From: Zygaena filipendulae
Lineage: Eukaryota; Arthropoda; Insecta; Lepidoptera; Zygaenidae
Length of the DNA stretch: 64,000 bases
Direction of reading: 5' to 3'
Assembly (NCBI GenBank): GCA_907165275.2
Contig: OU015665.1
Span: 1,116,001-1,180,000 of the forward strand
Shown here piece by piece: positions 32,364 to 45,066 of this stretch. How positions within the stretch are numbered: position 1 is the first letter of the stretch; every line of letters starts with the position of its first letter. The notes under the pieces are model-generated. The model saw only the letters and a program-made list of their open reading frames with translations. It did no database searches and was not told where the DNA came from. Made by a program: the position numbers and the translations under genes.

Positions 32364-34446
32364 TTATATGAATTACAAGTAAATAGAGCAAAAAAATATT
32401 ATATTATATTTACCTTCTGTATCGATGTACTTTCAAATACATCAACTTTTTATAGGTATGTAATTTATACGAGTAAATAGAATAAAACATTATATTATGT
32501 ACATATTCCACACTGTAAGAAGGCAATTTTCTGCGGTCAAAGAAGACATTTTCCTTTTCGTCTAAACCTAGTAGGCCTTTCGAAAACTCAACGAGAATTT
32601 AATACGTAGAGCGCGCGTAGAACGGTCTACGAGAGCGTAATTGCTACGAGCTACGCCATTACTACGCCACCACCCGCTGCGCCGTAGCGAAAATAGATTC
32701 TTTTTGTTTCAATTTTGCATTCAAATGCTTTATTATAAAGACGACCGGTCGAAAGGATTATTTTCATTGTTCATGTCATGATTTCAAAACATTTTTTTGT
32801 TGGTGATAATTATTTTTGCTGTCGTTTGTAAAATAAATCTAAAACTGAAGTTATCTAACAATAGTACTGTAGAAATTACCTGTCAAAACCATTCTCTTTT
32901 CATTACGATTCTCTCAAGAAATAAACACCCATTATTTTGTGTCTATCAATACTGATTACATTAGCTGAAACGGACGTGTAAATTACGTAACGTGTGATCC
33001 GATGAAATACCTTTGACTTGTGAGATATTTCTATAATGGTTCATGAACGAGTAATTACATAAGTATACAATGTTGGTCAAAAAGGGGTTAAGTATTACTC
33101 ATATCTATATTTTAAGTATCATGAAGAGAAATATGACTTTTGCAAAATATGTAATTTGTTTTTTCATAAAACATTTAAAAACACAAACCATGACTAATAA
33201 GTTCTAACAATCGATAAGCTCTTTAAATAAGTAAAACAACGTCAAATTTATATCAGATCTTAACAAAATTGACATAAATATATTTCAAATTAATGAAAAT
33301 TAAAAAAACATTAACATTTAAAAGGGTTCATAAAAATAAAATATTCATATGTTGGCATATGGCATAATTTAGTTTTTATACGAGAAGCTATATATACGTT
33401 CGTAAGAAAGGTGTACTGTGTAGCCATTTTCTTAGATCGTCTTCTAATACACGTACATACAATTAATTATTTGAAACTGGTACTTTGTTAAAAATAGTGA
33501 CCTAATTTCGAGACGGTTCTTTTGATATTTGCGACACGAGTTCGGTAATGCGATAGTGTAAAGAGGCACAATACTCCGGCGCCGCCCGCCCATACGTCAC
33601 AGCGTGTACGAACACCCCGGGTACCTGGCGGCTGGCATCGCTGGTGTTTATGTGCTGTGACCTGGAATGCCTCTTGTTAAGTTCGGAACACACTCCGAAA
33701 ATATTGACCGGTGTACAGTAAGGTGTACTAAACTACATTTGTCTCTATCTATGATATATACGTAATATTTTAGTTTAAATCCAAATGGCAATCGATTTCA
33801 ATATTACTAATCTAGATTGAAGTTTTCAATTCTACTTTAATTGGTATCGAACGAAAGCTTAACCTACTTTATAATTGTATTTTTCTCGTAGACTTATGGA
33901 GATAAAAGGAGAATCGACCCACATAAATTATCCGAGTGAATCACGTTGCAGGTTAATTTGTCACACAAAGCTCAGTTGGTAGCGGACACAACAATTGAAC
34001 CTTGCTTATTCAACCTATATTGGTACATAATTATTTGCTTGTGAAGAACTGTACTTTCCTATGTGGTTTAATGTTTTTCCATCTACCTACCTACCATATA
34101 TTTTTACCCATTTTTTATCAGAGTGAAGGTCCGATGAGGATTTCATCTCTTTTACCAGTGGCGCGTAGTAACCAATTGTGCCTCCAGGTCTATTTGGGCC
34201 ACGAAACACGCAACGAGCAATGTTAGAGAGCAGGCTCATTAAGCGGCTGTTTACACATGAATAATTAAAGCTACACCGACATACATGCCTCCTATACACA
34301 CAGCTCTATATTATATACAGGTGGGTACAAATAATTCCAAACATCTGTTTACGTCGCCGAATTTTGTTGTGCATACATGTAAAAACGATTTATACATCAA
34401 GCAGGGACGAGTTGTATAATTTCGTAATACATCTTTTATATAAAAG
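32364..34446. other. Upstream region, no gene recognised
   Basis: AT-rich. Contains a CpG-rich island at about 33500-33700 (see findings) and a GC-richer stretch at 32610-32700. The unmapped 5' untranslated exon of the igdb-like gene could lie here. Confidence 0.4.
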
Positions 34447-34687
34447 ACTAGCTGTCCCGCGCGGTTTTACCCGTGATAATTTCGAAGTTCTCGCGGAATT
34501 GTTCCATAAAAACTTAACAACACCTTTTCATCCCCTTAGGGGTTGAATTTTCAAAAATCCTTTCTTATCGGATGCCTACGTTATCCAAAAAACATACCCT
34601 CCAAGTTTCAGGTCTCTACTATCAGCGGTTTACGCTATGCGTGGATCCATCAGTCATTCAGGACAAAGCATTTTATATGTATAGATG
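34447..34687 (+). mobile_element. CGCGGG-hairpin element, subfamily D
   Basis: actagctgtcccgcgcggtt head, ccccttaggggttgaatttt and catcagtcattcaggacaaa near the end. Confidence 0.82.
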
Positions 34688-35395
34688 TCGCTCAGCATAT
34701 TTTATTACAAACTCGTTACAATCCTCGCTTCAAGGTATTGTTTTTATTGAATACCTACATGACTAAGTTAGTGCTACGATCATACGAACTTTTAATATGA
34801 AGTACGATGTCCATTGGTTAGTTAAGAAAAGTTAATAAGGATAATCAACATTCAAAAGTAGACAAAAAGTGATGTATTTAGTCATAAAAAAGAATTTATT
34901 TTAAAATATGAAACGTGAAATTTCTGCGGAATAATAAAATAAAACTGTTCTTTTCGTGCAACTAATTAGTCACCTTTATTTAGCACCTGTCGGCCATCCT
35001 TAATGAAACGCTCTTGTGTTGTTGCCAGAATAAAAATTCAAAGTAACGTTGAGGGATGCCAATTAATAATACGTATGTATAATATAAAATAAAATACGTG
35101 TTTCTGAGCGACGATTTTCATTAACGTAGAGACTGTTTGCAAAGCAGTGAAATGCTATGTTAATTAACACATTCTCACTCACTGAACACAAATATCTTAG
35201 TTCAGATATTAAAAATTTTGCACAAGACTTTCTTTTGTAATATAAGCAAGCAAGCACTAAGAAAATTCATAAGATGAAAATTGGGTGATACTATTTTATT
35301 ATATTGACAGAGACCAAAATAACTATTCAATCCTACATAGTGTTATTTTTAATAGAGTCGAAAATGTTTTGCTATTGATACACATTTATTCATTA
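34688..35395. other. AT-rich, nothing recognised
   Basis: No coding frame with splice signals and no repeat end seen. Confidence 0.4.
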
Positions 35396-35602
35396 ACTAG
35401 CTGTCCCTCGCGGTTTACCCGCGGTAATTTCAGAGTTCCTGCGGGAATTCTTGGATAAAATATACGGATAAACCTTCCTCTTGAATCACTCTACCTATTA
35501 AAAAAAACCGCATCAAAATCCGTTGCGTTATAGTTTTAAAGATCTGAGCATACATAGGGACAGACAGACAGCGGGAAGCGACTTTGTTTTATACTATGTA
35601 GT
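35396..35602 (+). mobile_element. CGCGGG-hairpin element, 'aaaaccgcatgaaaa' subfamily
   Basis: actagctgtccctcgcggtt, aaaccttcctcttgaatcac, cagacagacag and gactttgttttatactatg. Confidence 0.78.
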
Positions 35603-35721
35603 AAAGTTGAAGAAGCTCGACCATCCGATCTGGTTATGTTGATGCCGCTCTCTAAAAATTAAATTCCTATACATTTCATTTAAATGGAAATATTGATAGG
35701 GAAAGCGTCGATACTGTCTGC

Positions 35722-35971
35722 TCCCAGCTGTTTCACCCGAGTTGATTTCAGAGTTTCTGGGATAAAAAGGAGCCTATATAACGACCTACCCCTGATAACG
35801 AGTGTGCAAAAATTTCTTCATGATCGGTTGAGTATAGTTAAAGCGTGAAAAGGTAACAGACGTCTGAACAGAGTTACTTCAAATCTAATCCAAATCCGTT
35901 CAGCCGTTTTTGCGTGATTGAGTAACAAACATCTAAACATCCACACTTTCACATTTATAATATTAGTAGGG
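35722..35971 (+). mobile_element. CGCGGG-hairpin element, chimeric
   Basis: The first part follows the 'catgatcggttgag' subfamily, then after ttacttcaaa it switches to the 'aatccgttcagccgtttttg' subfamily, ending tttataatattagtaggg. A junction of two copies. Confidence 0.75.
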
Positions 35972-35981
35972 TGAGTATAAC

Positions 35982-36218
35982 TGGACGCAGATAAGCAATA
36001 ACATGTTAACCCACAAGATGAAGTTATTGATTCAGAACGATTTATTGGGAGTTAGAGAACGTTTTTTAATTCTGTGTTTACCTTATTACATTGTTTAAAT
36101 ATGTAACTAAATATTGAACATAAAAAATTTGACACAAAATGGCGCTATAATTTTAAAACTTTAATTTAATCAAAATTTCTCCAGTGTGGGTTAACACACT
36201 ATTGCTTATCTATGTCCA
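35982..36218. mobile_element. MITE family A, copy 2
   Basis: tggacgcagataagcaataa to attgcttatctatgtcca; AC on both sides. Confidence 0.85.
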
Positions 36219-36250
36219 ACTATAGATTACTATTTTTTTTTATTATCTAT

Positions 36251-36478
36251 AACTAGCTATCCCGTGCGGTTTCACCAGCGATGATTTTGAAGTTCCCGCG
36301 GGATTGTTCCGTACAAACTTTGCAACCCCTTTTCACCCTCTTAGGGGTAGAATTTAAAAAAATCCTTTCGTAGTCCACATACGTCACTTCAGGAATATTT
36401 GTGCAAAATTTCATGGTTCTAGATCGAGCGGTTTCAGCTGTGCGTTGATCGATCAGTCAGTTTCTGCTTTTAAATATA
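36251..36478 (+). mobile_element. CGCGGG-hairpin element, subfamily D, diverged
   Basis: actagctatcccgtgcggtt head and ccctcttaggggtagaattt; the 3' half differs (ggttctagatcgagcggttt). Confidence 0.72.
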
Positions 36479-36984
36479 CCATATATAATATACCTATATA
36501 ACTTTTACAGCCTTTAAATTTGACACAGCAAAGAGGTTTTTGCATTTAAGGTAGTTTTGGTATAGCTCGAGAGGCAATAGGGTGATCTGATGGAGTCTGT
36601 TAAACAAACCATAAAGATTGATACAGATAAAGATACAGAGTTAGAACGGTATTATTTCCTATAGAGTTCAATAGGTAATAAAATATTTAACAAGCAATAT
36701 GAAAAGCAAATAGAGGGACCTCTCCATGTTTGCCAATCACAATAAATAATGAGAGTGCCTGTTTATTTACGACTGCCAAGTAAGTATGTACCTATATCGA
36801 TAAATGTATAATATAAAAATCAAACGCGCTTCACGCATCAGCAAATTCCATCGAACCTTTTTGTAAACAGATCCATCAATCCTCATAGTTTTACGAAATA
36901 AATGAAAAAATCGTATCATGTAGGTACCTACCTATTGAAATATGATCGTCAACGAAATAAAGTACTTTACCCTTTTTATACAAG

Positions 36985-37170
36985 ACTAGCTTTTCTGCGC
37001 GATTTTACCCACGCGCCACGTCAAGTCCGTAGTTCCCGCGGGAATTTCGAGATTAAAAGTACCCTATGTCCTTTTCTTTACCTCTCACAAAGTGTATGCA
37101 AAATTTCATGATCGTCGGTTGAGTACCTAGTTAATGCGTGAAACAATAATAGACAGAAAAATTAACTTAC
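36985..37170 (+). mobile_element. CGCGGG-hairpin element
   Basis: gactagcttttctgcgcgat head and catgatcgtcggttgagtac; joined to a reversed terminal piece at 37169. Confidence 0.72.
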
Positions 37171-37199
37171 TGCGGGTGAAACCGCGGGGAACAGCTAGT
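37169..37199 (-). mobile_element. CGCGGG-hairpin element terminal piece
   Basis: tgcgggtgaaaccgcgggga then acagctagtc: only the hairpin end, facing away from the preceding copy. Confidence 0.75.
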
Positions 37200-37203
37200 C
37201 AAA

Positions 37204-37412
37204 AAATAAAGGCGATTCATCGAGTAGAAATGTCGCGTGATATCACAAACAAGTACAGTTAAGTTTATACAGGCATGACTTTACGAGCCCCCACTCCTAA
37301 ACTTTAATTTAAAAAATCACGATACGTGTCAGAAATACGCGTCTACTATTTTATTATTATCTAACCAACGCGCGACGGACTAAATAGAATTTTGATTTTC
37401 ATACCCAGCAAC
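37204..37412. mobile_element. MITE family G, diverged
   Basis: gagtagaaatgtcgcgtgat to cgcgacggactaaatagaat; the first site is changed to tgatatca. Confidence 0.6.
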
Positions 37413-37606
37413 AACAACAAGGACTTTGAATTAAGTATAAGTATATTTTATATGCCCAAGGGTTCCGAAACTCTAATTTAGTGTAGATAAAGAGGAATAA
37501 TAGGTACTTAGGAATAAAAATATCAAAATATTTACGTATACGTACCTTACTAATGATGCTGTCAAAGCAACATTTTACCTACCAAATAAAATGCTATCTA
37601 TATATG

Positions 37607-37894
37607 TATATAAAAGAAAGTCGTGTTAGTTACTCCACTTATAACTCAAGAACGGCTGAACCGATTTTGCTGAAAATTGGTGGGGAGGTAGCTTAGAACC
37701 AGGAAACGGACATAGGATACTTTTTATCCCGGAATTCCCGCAGGAACTCCGGTCGGTGAAATCTCATGAAATTTTGCATACTTAGGTACACATTGTCAGG
37801 GGTACAGAGAAGGACATAGGGTAGGTACTTTGCATTCCGGAATTCCTGCGGGATCTCCGAAATTTCCGCGGGTAACACCGCGGGGCACAGCTAG
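37607..37894 (-). mobile_element. CGCGGG-hairpin element, nested pair
   Basis: An outer copy (ggctgaaccgattttgctga) interrupted by a second one (catgaaattttgcatactta onward), ending in accgcggggcacagctagta. Confidence 0.75.
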
Positions 37895-37899
37895 TATTG

Positions 37900-39140
37900 A
37901 ATAATATGTTAAACTCTGTAGCTATTCCCCACGGTTCTATGTCCTTGGTTTGAGATTTAAGTGGTTTAAGTGAGTGCGCTGTGCGATTATTTATTGATCA
38001 AAATTATGACAATACAAAAAATATATCGATAAATGTAAAAAAAATATCTAAATCAGTGTAAAAAGTATAACTATAATATTTTACGTGAGATATACTGCTA
38101 AATGTGTGATTGCTAACCACAATATTTTTCGATTACTGAATCGATCTCTCAGATCGGATATAGTGATGAAATATAAAGTTATGGTCTATCCTTCATTTAA
38201 TACGTATTTATTCCATCAAAATATGATATATATTAAATGTAACAGACCCACAAAGACGTGAAAGGGACGGCTAGATAAAATCATATATATTTATTCATAT
38301 CACGATAAATAAATAATTCAGGGGCATTGTGGTTGTATTGGGGTTGAGTTATGGTGGCCGACGTTTGAGGGAGGGCAAATAGAATTTCGGGATTCGAGAT
38401 GGCTCCGTTTGACTTGTGTGGGGGACCGCAGAAAACAGCTGTGCGGATGTGTACTAAAAGCTTCCGGTAAAAAGCGTTTAGCAATTGTTTGATAGTAAAA
38501 TCTAACGTTACATCCCACAACATCTTTCATGAACTAATACAAGTAAACTAACAACAAAATGTAGATTAATGTACTATCGTACTCACTGAGCAATTAATCG
38601 CTACGTTTTAAGAGTAGGCACTTCCATACTAATCGCTGAACCGATCTATGAAATTTATTTGTGCCAACCTTACCAATGCAATGTATGACGCGGTCATAGA
38701 AATTTGGTTAAGTATTACAAAGTTGGTAAAAAAGTTCGCGCATAAATCCATAGTAAGATTTGGTTCAAGGGAGTATCGCTGGCCTGATTGTACCTTCTTA
38801 AAGTTTTCTTACAAATCTGCAATTGAAAAAGAACTGCATTCAAAATAACTTTCAAAGGTCAAAAGGTCGTGCGTTAAAAGAAAAAAAAAATTGGTATTAA
38901 TGCCAGTGTGTAGCAACGCGCTAGAAATGAAACTTATAAGAGTTCCTATATTTCATAATATTTTTGAGAAGCCGTGAGGTTTAACGGACGACCAAGCCGA
39001 ATAGATTTTTATGACATATTTTGACATTTAGAATAATATGGTCTGGCTTGATTAACACGGAATTTTTATCGCTTTTGTCGCGGAAAATAGTGTTCCCGAG
39101 GGTATTTCGAACCGCACCCGAGATGAGTCTCTGGGGAAAG
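37900..39140. other. No gene or repeat recognised
   Basis: AT-rich. A GC-richer tract at 38320-38470 is open in two minus frames but shows no protein motif. The ATG frame at 38648-38848 on the plus strand is also unrecognised. Confidence 0.4.
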
Positions 39141-39144
39141 CTAT

Positions 39145-39198
39145 TTTTTTTTTATGCCATAGGGGGCAAACGGGCAAATGGTACACCTGATGGTAAGC
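39145..39198 (-). mobile_element. SINE 3' fragment
   Basis: Minus strand ends in ggtgtaccatttgcccgttt, gccccctatggcat, then poly-A; the 3' tail of the SINE at 46815-47150. Confidence 0.65.
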
Positions 39199-39306
39199 TA
39201 GTGTGAAAAGATGTGTTAGCCTCAGAATTTATTGAGCGAAGTCTTAACCCCCAGGCGCTTATTAAAACTAACAAAGCTACTGCTTCGTTACTAAGAATAA
39301 CAATAC

Positions 39307-39370
39307 CTTTGGTTGCTAACTGGGGCTCTTCACCCTGACTGTTGGTCAGCTGTCTCGTTACATGCAACAC
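39307..39370 (-). other. Candidate exon of an unidentified gene
   Basis: Bounded by a strong acceptor (ttttctttatttacag) and donor (ACCAAAG|gtattg). Only one frame is open, reading VLHVTRQLTNSQGEEPQLAT then K; phase 0 in, phase 1 out. No family recognised. It does not chain in phase to any other segment seen, so it could also be an untranslated exon or chance. Confidence 0.35.
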
Positions 39371-39419
39371 CTGTAAATAAAGAAAATTGTCATCAAAAAC
39401 AAATAAAGTTTCTAGCATG

Positions 39420-40635
39420 GACTATTGTATCTATTATACATAGTGACGTGACTTGTTTTTACAAACACTAAATTATTTATTTATTTAGTAAGACCAATAT
39501 TAAAAATATTATAATTAAAATGTATAAAAACATACATTTTGCTAATGAGGTTAAAGTTGTGCTCATACCTAGTGCAGCGAATAAGTTATGTTTATTTGTA
39601 GACCTTGTTTACAGACATTCCCTCAAAACTTAATCTAAGTTTAAATAAATATTAGTTGCTGTATGTAGGCAAAATGAAAAATATATTAACGTCTGATCTT
39701 AATTTTTTTTTCAAAATCAATTACCTATAAGTATCATTGATTTTTATGACCTTTGAGCTTTATACTGAGTGAAATACGAAGACAAACGAATAAGTACAGC
39801 ATTTTTAACAATTACCAATGTTTTATAAATTAAGTAATAAAAACAACTAATAAAAATAGAAGTTAAGCCACGACTGCATAAATTGACGGGTAAAATTTGT
39901 CGTAAAACACCTAAAAAAGTTTTTGGTCCGGCAATAAAGGACGTTAGAGGAACGTTATGGGCATTGTTGTACTGTCCCTAACCGATTACGGTCAAGAGCA
40001 AACATCCGAAATTTAATCCAGACAAAACACAATCGCCGTATCTTGATATGTGGGAGTACAAGCTAAAAGCTACCAGTAGTGGGGCATTGAGTTAATACTA
40101 GTAGATTCGGTAAGTATCTAGAAATATTCAAAAACTAGCACAATTTTTTTTTATCAGACATTTGAAGTTGAAATTCTGAAAAAACTTGATTTGAGAAAAA
40201 GTTTGAGTGAAAACAAAAACCACACTTCTACTTGCTTGTTACATAGATTTTCATATATTATTGTAGATTAAGATACATGAAATTGTAGAAAATTGGGCCT
40301 TTATTAATAATAATAATCAATTAAAATTGCAGACGCAATTTTTTATCTTTACAAAACATTTTATATTTCGGAAACTATATACTGATACCGTTTTGTTTGG
40401 ACGCCACATATAGAAACAATTATTATAATATGTTATAATATTTTAAACGAAATATGTAACACGGCTAGTAGTACAACAAGGGATGTTTTTGAAGCAGCAA
40501 CTTTAACCACACTGTAAACTAATAGTTATAAAGATAGTTTCCCATCGATATGTAAAAAAATTACACAATAATATGTGTGAAGTTGGATGGCAGTTTGTAC
40601 GGATATTTCAACAGAAAAATTAATACAATCCTATA
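39420..40635. other. AT-rich, nothing certain
   Basis: A short segment at 40074-40113 (gtggggcattgagttaatac) matches the interior of the MITE at 63452-63687, so it may be a remnant of that family. Confidence 0.4.
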
Positions 40636-40850
40636 ACTATAATATTATAAATGAGAAAATGAGTTTGTTTGTTTGTTAATTTGTTTGTTTGTTTGTTAAG
40701 CTTTCACGACTTAACAGCTCAACCGATCATCATGAAATTTTGCACGCACGTTGTCAGGGGTACAGAGAAAGATATAAGATACTTTCTGTCCTGGAATTCT
40801 CGCGAGAACTCCTTAATTACCGCGGGTGATACCGCGGGGCACAGCTGGTA
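40636..40850 (-). mobile_element. CGCGGG-hairpin element, complete
   Basis: ctataatattataaatgaga, a gttt run, catcatgaaattttgcacgc and ataccgcggggcacagctgg. Confidence 0.85.
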
Positions 40851-41029
40851 TTTCTTATAATTAAATAAAAATTTACAAAAACCAACCCTTGAGTGAAGCC
40901 AGGGCTCATGTGTCCTAAGATTGTTCCACGCTTACATTGTAATAGAAATAAATCGGCACCGTTCTCAACCCGCGCCAGCTCGGCCGGCCGTGGTCGCTCC
41001 GTCCCTCGAGACCTTATACCCATATTAAA

Positions 41030-42349
41030 AGCCAAAATTCCTACGCGAATACGTGCTTAGAATTGAACGGCTATTAGGTTGAGAATAAGCTTCGAATTCA
41101 CTTACCGGTTTAGGGAATTAAAAAGTTCTGATGATACTTACCGATGAATTTAACCAGTGTAATTTTTTTGTTTTTTAATTTTGCTTGATACGAATTATAA
41201 TAATAAGGGCCTTTACGTGTTGGACCTGTGCCCCCACGCAAGAGGATGTGCCAAACCCCATACAGACAGGCAGACAATCACAGAAATAAAAACTAAAAAC
41301 ATTGTTTTGTATTATAATATGTGTTTGGCTCAATCCAAAACCAACAAAAAATCAATAAGACCAAATGTAAAAAAAAATCATGGAAAATATTCTCATCGTT
41401 GATTGGTCATACAAGTTCCATAGCGGTGCTACTTCAAATAACGATAACTTTACACCCTTGATATCATTTTCCTAGACGGTATACGGTGTATAACCTTAAC
41501 AAATTTTCACTTCGTTCACCATATTGCCAGAAGAGGCAACAGCACGCAAGGGGCAACCAAGCAGTGTCTTCGAGGCGCTGATATAGGAACGAGTTTGCAT
41601 TGAGACGGTAGGGTTTGCAGTTCATATTTTTTAAGATTTTTTCAGATCAAGGGTCTTTGCTATGTACACTGGTGATCAAATCCGAAATATATATCGAGAT
41701 ATATCGAGAGACAAAACACATTGGGTTTTCATAAGGTGTCATTTTCACGGTATTAATAGGTACAATCGTAAGTTACGTACAGAGGTGAGTTTGTACATTG
41801 CAGATACTTAAAACAAAATAATATATGGGCATTCACATATAAAAAACTGGATTAAAAAGAAACAATCTATCTGTTCATGTTGTACGCGGATAAAGCAAAA
41901 AACTACTGGAAAGAGTTAAACTCGGCGTTCACAGTTAGATACAGTTTGAATATTTTTACGACAATGTTTATCTTTGTGTTAACCCTAGATGCTAAATTTA
42001 TTTCTGTTCAGAAGACGAGCGATAAAAAAAACAAAAGCAAAGTCATGATATTATAATAAAAGTCAAGTAAAGGATATTGCTTGCCTCCTTCCTCGCGCAG
42101 AACAAACAATATCGGAGACACCGTCATAACGGTTTAAGATTCTTTTAGGGGAACGATGTCAAATAACCAACAATGTCCTTGATAGAAAAGTAAGTATATA
42201 AGTCATATATAAGTACAGAGATTAAGACAATAAATACATACCATTTACAAAAAAATTGTTTTCTTAAATTTACTCCTTGTGGAGAAGGCAAAGTAATCTA
42301 AGTCCATACAGCCAGTTAAGATGTCTTTCTTTTCTGAAGTTATTTACAT
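41030..42349. other. No gene or repeat recognised
   Basis: AT-rich. The frame at 41181-41402 is tandem-free but has no recognisable motif. Confidence 0.35.
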
Positions 42350-42395
42350 TGCAATCCATCCATCCAAACTTTCACATTTATAATATTAGTATAGA
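42350..42395 (+). mobile_element. CGCGGG-hairpin element 3' end
   Basis: catccatccatccaaacttt then cacatttataatattagtat; only the AT-rich end remains. Confidence 0.65.
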
Positions 42396-42529
42396 TGCCG
42401 ACTGTACTTTAAAAAAAAACTGATGTGCAAAACCACAGCTAAGATAATAACAAAACACACACAACAACAATATAACCATATTATAACAACATAATAACAA
42501 TACACTAGCAACACTAGCAAAACTAACCA

Positions 42530-42720
42530 CAATCCCGCAACGTTTGGAACATGCAGATGTAGCACAGGGGAGATCTTAGCACCGGTGCGACGACGTGGAG
42601 TCTGCGTTACGACCTGTCGACGGACGTTTTGTTTACGCCGCAAGAGGCCCCCGCGGTGGGGTACTCGGGAAAATGACGCGGGCGGCCGTAGGGTTATTTG
42701 GGGGACGAGTTGCATAAGTA
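42530..42720 (-). other. GC-rich open segment, unidentified
   Basis: Minus strand is open over 42386-42715 and reads SFSRVPHRGGLLRRKQNVRR then QVVTQTPRRRTGAKI, an arginine-rich stretch. No known domain; could be an old transposon fragment or an exon. Confidence 0.3.
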
Positions 42721-43005
42721 ATACAACGGGATCTCTTTAAAGAACGTTTCCCAACGTAAGCGAATTAGGTTTTTTTTTTTGGAATAGTCCCAAAGAGGTT
42801 TGAGGGGAAAACCTTAGCATTTTTAGTTTTTTGGGACATGCTATATAAGCTCAGGAGGTCAAATGTCGGCTAGCGATTAGCGATTATTCCTGATATTTAT
42901 CGTAAAGATAACAAGGTGGATGAAGTTGTTGCCATGCTGTTCCGGGAATCACAAGAAATCCAATAACTCCCGGTAAGAGTGGACATTTCCTTTTTGACAC
43001 ATCTG

Positions 43006-43220
43006 TACTAATATTATAACGACGAAGGATTTGATTTGTTATTTGTTTGTTACGATTTAACTTTTGAGTTACGATATAGCCTATGTTACACAGGGATAAT
43101 GTAGCATTCTAATGATTGAAGAATTTTTGAAATCGGTCCAGTAATTTTTGTATTAAGTCGTACCAAAATCGTAACAAAGTCAAAACAAATCTTTCCTCTT
43201 TCTATTATTCGTATAGATAT
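43006..43220. mobile_element. CGCGGG-element ends in inverted arrangement
   Basis: Left ctgtactaatattataacga and right tattattcgtatagatatg are inverted AT-rich ends, with aaatcggtccagtaattttt between; no hairpin head. Confidence 0.55.
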
Positions 43221-44446
43221 GTGCGATTGTAATAATAATAGTAATGGAAATAATAGTAGGTAGGTATAATTATTATCACAAAGTTTTTTTTTTTTTTTTA
43301 CAAATTTTTACAAACGTTGTTTAAGGTAACAACTAACAAATAGGTAATCGAAAAGATTCTTCGTTGATCGTATTAAAAGATTATGGTATATGAATGAAGA
43401 AAATTAAATTTAGACAAGAAATCTTGATCACTCATCTTTGTTTTAGTAATGGAAAACCTACATAAAGCCCAACCTTCATTTTTTTTTATTCTTAACATGC
43501 CTGATTTGAGGGTCATTGTTAGCGAATCTGCTGATGTAATGTTTTAATCTCCCAACGAAGCGAGGTGTCGCATAAAAGATTCATTAGAGCGTTGTGTCGA
43601 AGGATTTCCGAAGGAAAAAATATCGTGTTGACCGCGATAAATCGTTATAAATGGGCCCCTTGGGTATTTGCAACGTCCTTTTGTTTGCTGCTAGTACTAT
43701 GCCCATGTGCCGATGCTGTAGTGGACAAGTTCAATGGACGGGATAAAGTTTGTTCTTTATTTGAAGTTATACACATGTGTGCATAGCATTTTGGGTCTAG
43801 TATTTTGTTTCAAACACGCGAGTGGCAGGACCAAAATTGACGGAGATATTGCGTAACGTGTACACAAAAAACACAAAATTATGGAATGAGATATTTTCCT
43901 TTGCCACTTTTTGTCGAACGAAAATACTATCAATAGTAAAGTCTAAAAATAATAGAAAAATCTTGGCTACGTATAGAGACAGTTTATAACCTTTCGACAT
44001 TTCTCCAAATATACTCAACTAACTTTTCCATATAATTTATTCACTCGCAAGCTTAGCGACGAAAGGTAACTTTGAAATTTTCATATTTTTTTCTCCGAAC
44101 CTCTTGAATTATTCAGGCGGCACTTACTTATGTTTAAAGATAACGTTATGTAAATATGCACGCGCAATCTAATTGAATTTCATCATTCATGTGTCAAGTA
44201 TGGAGGCACCTACCCTACATGTGAAAATAAGTCGGCCGAGTGAACGGTGACAACTCCGAGTACTCATGTCCAAAATCACAGACATTCTGAATAGACAACG
44301 CAAGTGATCCCACCAATGCTGCAATCGATAGGTACGTTCCATTTCGTCAATTATGCTCTGCTTGTACCTACCTATGGCGTTTAAAAACCGACTAAGTGTA
44401 TGTCGGATATTGCACATTGAAGAGTGAAGTACGTCAAACGTTACCT
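43221..44446. other. No gene recognised
   Basis: The plus-strand frame at 43565-43786 contains a hydrophobic run (WVFATSFCLLLVLCPCADA) but lacks an ATG and splice support. Confidence 0.35.
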
Positions 44447-44610
44447 GTTCACACCTTAACAGATAAACTGATCATCATTTAACTCAGCATACACGTTATC
44501 AGGGGTACCTACAGAAAAATACATAGGTAGGTAGTGTACTTACTTTTATCCTGGAATTCCCGCGGGAACTCCTAAATAAACACGGCTAAAATCGCGGAGA
44601 AAGCTATTAT
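44447..44610 (-). mobile_element. CGCGGG-hairpin element, head degraded
   Basis: cacaccttaacagataaact, aattcccgcgggaactccta and aatcgcggagaaagctatta. Confidence 0.72.
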
Positions 44611-45066
44611 ACAACAATTTGTGTACCTACTGTACGTACACTCGTCTCCCCTCCGAAACCAGCGGAACGTTTTAAGCATTGGATGATATCGTACCTAAAT
44701 TATTATTTTAAATTTACTGTTTCTCATCTCAACAAATAGCAGGAATTCAACTTTGAAAGCTCTGTAAAAGTTTCGATCCAATCGTTTAGTACCCAATAAG
44801 GTACTGGCCGCATACTTTTTGATGTTTCTATGTTTGTACGATTCGTATCCGGAATCCGGGGCGAGCTTTATCCGGGAGCGCCTGACGAGGGTGCTGTCGT
44901 GCGCACACGGGCGTCCACGACAGCTCGCTACCCGGTTACCTTCAACGACAATACGCATTAATTACGAGTAGTATAACCGTTGTTACTTGTTGCTTGTTGT
45001 TTTGAACTATTTGCTGAACACTCCGAAATACAACGGCTTGTACCTACTATATCGTTTTCATTGAAG

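Noticed and set aside
38648..38848. 66-codon ATG frame as a small gene
   Set aside because: No motif, no transcript signals and ordinary length for chance in AT-rich DNA.
43565..43786. Plus-strand frame with a hydrophobic signal-like run
   Set aside because: It starts with GTG, has no ATG, no splice support and no recognised mature sequence.
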